This document shows positions 6,098 through 8,058 of a stretch of 8,058 bases of DNA, piece by piece (position 1 is the stretch's first letter; each line of letters begins with the position of its first letter). Made by a program: the position numbers and the translations under genes. Under the pieces are notes generated by a model that was not told where the DNA came from, did not search any database, and saw only the letters and a list, made by a program, of their open reading frames with translations. This DNA is from Betaproteobacteria bacterium. Its GTDB lineage: Bacteria > Pseudomonadota > Gammaproteobacteria > Burkholderiales > Rhodocyclaceae. The stretch is from contig BNUC01000152.1 of the NCBI GenBank assembly GCA_025997075.1, positions 1 through 8,058 on the forward strand, given 5' to 3'.

Positions 6098-6967
6098 ATG
6101 AAACAAAAAGACTGGACGACAGAAAAGCTATTCTCCCGGCTTATAAACAACCGCTCCGGAAAGGACAGACGGGAGAAGATTTGGATCTTGCGCGACAGAC
6201 CGGGTGATGAGGTTTATTCAAGGTGTGTCGAACTTGCACATTCGGAAAATGTGAAAGAAAGAATCATCGGCATAGATGTTTTGGCGCAACTTGGCAGATC
6301 AGGCGGAAAGCGCGGACCGTATGAGAAACAGACACTACGGCTTTATTTCGACCTGCTCGATCGGGAGGATGATGCTAAAGTAATAGAGTCTGTTTTATAT
6401 GCCATCGGGCACAATAGTTATCATGGTCTGTCATTGGCGCGAATAAAAAAACTGGCCGAATATAAAACTCACAGAAATAGCATGGTTCGCCATGCTCTGG
6501 TTTTCTCGCTCTCTTGCGTCGATAAAGCTCCCGCAATTGACGTGTTGATTGCCCTGTCCAGCGACAAGAGTGACCCTGTCCGTGATTGGGCGACCTTTTC
6601 CCTGGGGCAGCAAATCGGGACGGACAATGAAAAAATACGGGAAGCCTTATGGAAAAGGGTTGATGACAGGCATCGGGATACAAGATGCGAAGCCATTTAC
6701 GGTCTTGCCAAAAGAAAGGATGCGCGTGCTGTCGGATTGATTCGCCGGGAATTGCTTGCCGACGATGGCAATGGTGAGTACAGCGTTCTGATTTTTGACG
6801 CCATCGAGGAATTCAGGAGCAGGGAATTTTTGCCCCTGCTGGAACGGAATCTGGAAGTTGCAAAAAAGGATGAAAGAACGAATCCGTGGTGGCTTGAGCA
6901 ATTAGAAAAAAGTATTGATTTTGTCAGCAAGCTGGATGTTCATCGTGACAGCAGTGACAGCGCATAG
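6098..6967 (+). CDS. HEAT-repeat domain protein of unknown function
   Basis: This 289-residue protein has no signal peptide or membrane segment and is therefore probably cytoplasmic. It consists of tandem alpha-helical HEAT (PBS-lyase-like) repeats. Clear units lie at about 52-66 (VKERIIGIDVLAQLG), 128-140 (SMVRHALVFSLSC), 158-172 (SDPVRDWATFSLGQQ) and 193-208 (RDTRCEAIYGLAKRKD). The phrase DPVRDWATFSLG followed by IREALWKRVDD and DTRCEAIYGLAKR is typical of a widespread group of stand-alone bacterial HEAT proteins with no established function; such repeats usually make protein-binding surfaces. I chose ATG 6098 because GGAG at 6083-6086 precedes it and the first HEAT helices follow. An upstream in-frame ATG at 5984 would translate palindromes 2 and 3. 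GC is lower than in the flanking housekeeping genes, suggesting acquisition. It converges on the kinase gene with a 20-bp gap and no visible terminator. Confidence 0.85.
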   Translation: MKQKDWTTEKLFSRLINNRSGKDRREKIWILRDRPGDEVYSRCVELAHSENVKERIIGIDVLAQLGRSGGKRGPYEKQTLRLYFDLLDREDDAKVIESVLYAIGHNSYHGLSLARIKKLAEYKTHRNSMVRHALVFSLSCVDKAPAIDVLIALSSDKSDPVRDWATFSLGQQIGTDNEKIREALWKRVDDRHRDTRCEAIYGLAKRKDARAVGLIRRELLADDGNGEYSVLIFDAIEEFRSREFLPLLERNLEVAKKDERTNPWWLEQLEKSIDFVSKLDVHRDSSDSA

Positions 6968-6987
6968 GGCGGTCATCATCAAAGCGG

Positions 6988-8058
6988 CTACGCGGGAAAC
7001 ACCATGCGCACGTCCAGTCCACCACCCGGCGCATCGGCCAGTTCGAGCGTACCGCCACTCCCTTCCACGATGCGACGCACGATGGCCAGGCCCAGGCCGC
7101 AACTGCCGCGTGTGGCGCGCGCCGGGTCGATCTGGACGAAGGCTTCGAGGGCGCGCTCGCGTTCCGCGGCGGGAATGCCGGGGCCGTGGTCGCGCACGTA
7201 GAGGCTTACGCTTCCCGGTCGCTCGACGCGTAGCGACACATCCACGGGCGGCGCGCCATAGCGCAGCGCGTTGGCGATCAGGTTGTCGAGCAGGCGTTGC
7301 AGGTCGCCGCGCTCGATGGCTACGCAGCAGGCCGCCGCGTCCTCGCTTACCGCGATGTTCAGCGGACGGCCCAGCTCCCGGTGACGGGCCACTTCGTCGC
7401 TGACGGCATCGGCCAGCGGCAGGAATTCGAATCCGACCTTCTCCGCTCGTGGCGTCTCGCTGCGCAGAAAGTCCAGACACTGGTCGACGATGCGTTCCAT
7501 GTCGTTCGCATCGCGTTCGAGTCCGCTGCGCTCGGCCTCGTTTTCGAGCAGGGCCAGGCGCACGCGCAGACGCGCCAGGGGGGCGCGCAGATCGTGCGTC
7601 AGGCCGGCCAGCATCTCGCGCCGCTCGGCTTCGGCCCGCGCCAACTGGTCGAGCATCGTGTTGTGCCGCTCGGCCAGCCGCCGCACCTCGCTCGGACCCG
7701 AAGGCGTAACCCGGCGCGCGCTGCCCTCTCCGGTGGCCGAAACGGCGTCGCCCAGCCAGCGCAAGGGCCGCACGATGCCACGCACGAACAGCCCGGCAAT
7801 TATCATCAGCACGAGCAGCGCGACTCCGAGCTTCAACCACAGGTCAGGTGGCGGCGCCTGGGGCTTGAAGCGCGGCGCGGGGAGGATTAGCCACCAGCGC
7901 TCGCCACCCGCGTGGAAACCGATCCACAAAGCACTATGCGCATCGCCTTCAGGGCGCCGAAAGCTGACCGATTCACCCAGCATCTGCTGTAAATCCCCGG
8001 CAAGTTGGCGCGCAAAGCCAAATCCCGGTTCCTTGGCAGGAACCTGGTCATTGTCGGG
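6988..8058 (-). CDS. EnvZ-type sensor histidine kinase, C-terminal part (5' end outside window)
   Basis: The frame is open to the window edge, giving 356 visible residues. The ATG at complement 7981-7983 is internal, since 25 in-frame codons precede it. In visible numbering: the end of a periplasmic sensor region to about 70; a membrane helix at about 74-93 (KLGVALLVLMIIAGLFV); a HAMP linker at about 94-145 starting RGIVRPLRWLGDAV; the dimerisation and phosphoacceptor helix LAGLTHDLRAPLARLR, with His155 as phosphorylation site; an N-box LLDNLIANALRYG at 256-268; a G1 box DHGPGIP at 290-296; and a G2 box GLGLAIV at 321-327. The H-box and N-box forms match the EnvZ/RisS group, kinases that usually answer osmotic or acid-type envelope signals with an OmpR-like partner. 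That regulator is probably encoded just beyond position 8058; this is inference. Catalytic residues are intact. Confidence 0.92.
   Translation of the reverse strand, partial: PDNDQVPAKEPGFGFARQLAGDLQQMLGESVSFRRPEGDAHSALWIGFHAGGERWWLILPAPRFKPQAPPPDLWLKLGVALLVLMIIAGLFVRGIVRPLRWLGDAVSATGEGSARRVTPSGPSEVRRLAERHNTMLDQLARAEAERREMLAGLTHDLRAPLARLRVRLALLENEAERSGLERDANDMERIVDQCLDFLRSETPRAEKVGFEFLPLADAVSDEVARHRELGRPLNIAVSEDAAACCVAIERGDLQRLLDNLIANALRYGAPPVDVSLRVERPGSVSLYVRDHGPGIPAAERERALEAFVQIDPARATRGSCGLGLAIVRRIVEGSGGTLELADAPGGGLDVRMVFPA

Noticed and set aside
6902..7840. Minus-strand frame of 312 codons within the kinase region
   Set aside because: Out of frame with the histidine kinase motifs and dominated by Arg/Ala; a GC-rich shadow.

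Overview
The window looks like chromosomal DNA of a GC-rich proteobacterium, most likely a betaproteobacterium (inference). The backbone is three minus-strand genes with high-GC codon use: a Rep-type DNA helicase (425-2407), UbiB of ubiquinone biosynthesis (4228-5763), and an EnvZ-type sensor histidine kinase that runs off the right edge (6988-8058). Ubiquinone biosynthesis and the EnvZ-like kinase fit Proteobacteria; the genus cannot be fixed from this sequence.

Between these genes lie accessory segments of visibly lower GC. At the left edge is the end of an IS3-family insertion sequence, with the first 21 codons of its OrfA on the minus strand (1-126). Just upstream of rep is an AT-rich remnant of an alpha/beta hydrolase of the type found in Bacteroidetes (2454-3003). 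It has a one-base frameshift and a large internal deletion, but still carries its own stem-loop terminator. After a gene-poor stretch comes an intact exported solute-binding-fold protein resembling PheC, the periplasmic cyclohexadienyl dehydratase (3409-4200). All four residues I recall as catalytic or substrate-contacting in PheC are conserved in it.

The spacer between the divergent ubiB and HEAT-repeat genes (5764-6097) holds three strong palindromes in a row, two of which share a similar apex. The HEAT-repeat protein (6098-6967) is of unknown function and ends 20 bp from the converging kinase gene.

No single operon spans the window. The genes are single units in mixed orientation: rep is divergent from the hydrolase remnant, the PheC-like gene converges on ubiB, ubiB is divergent from the HEAT gene, and the HEAT gene converges on the kinase. 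I see housekeeping genes whose spacers have taken up foreign or repetitive DNA. I found no CRISPR array, tRNA, rRNA or complete defence system. The items most worth following are the palindrome cluster upstream of the HEAT gene, the cross-phylum hydrolase fossil, and the PheC-like protein.
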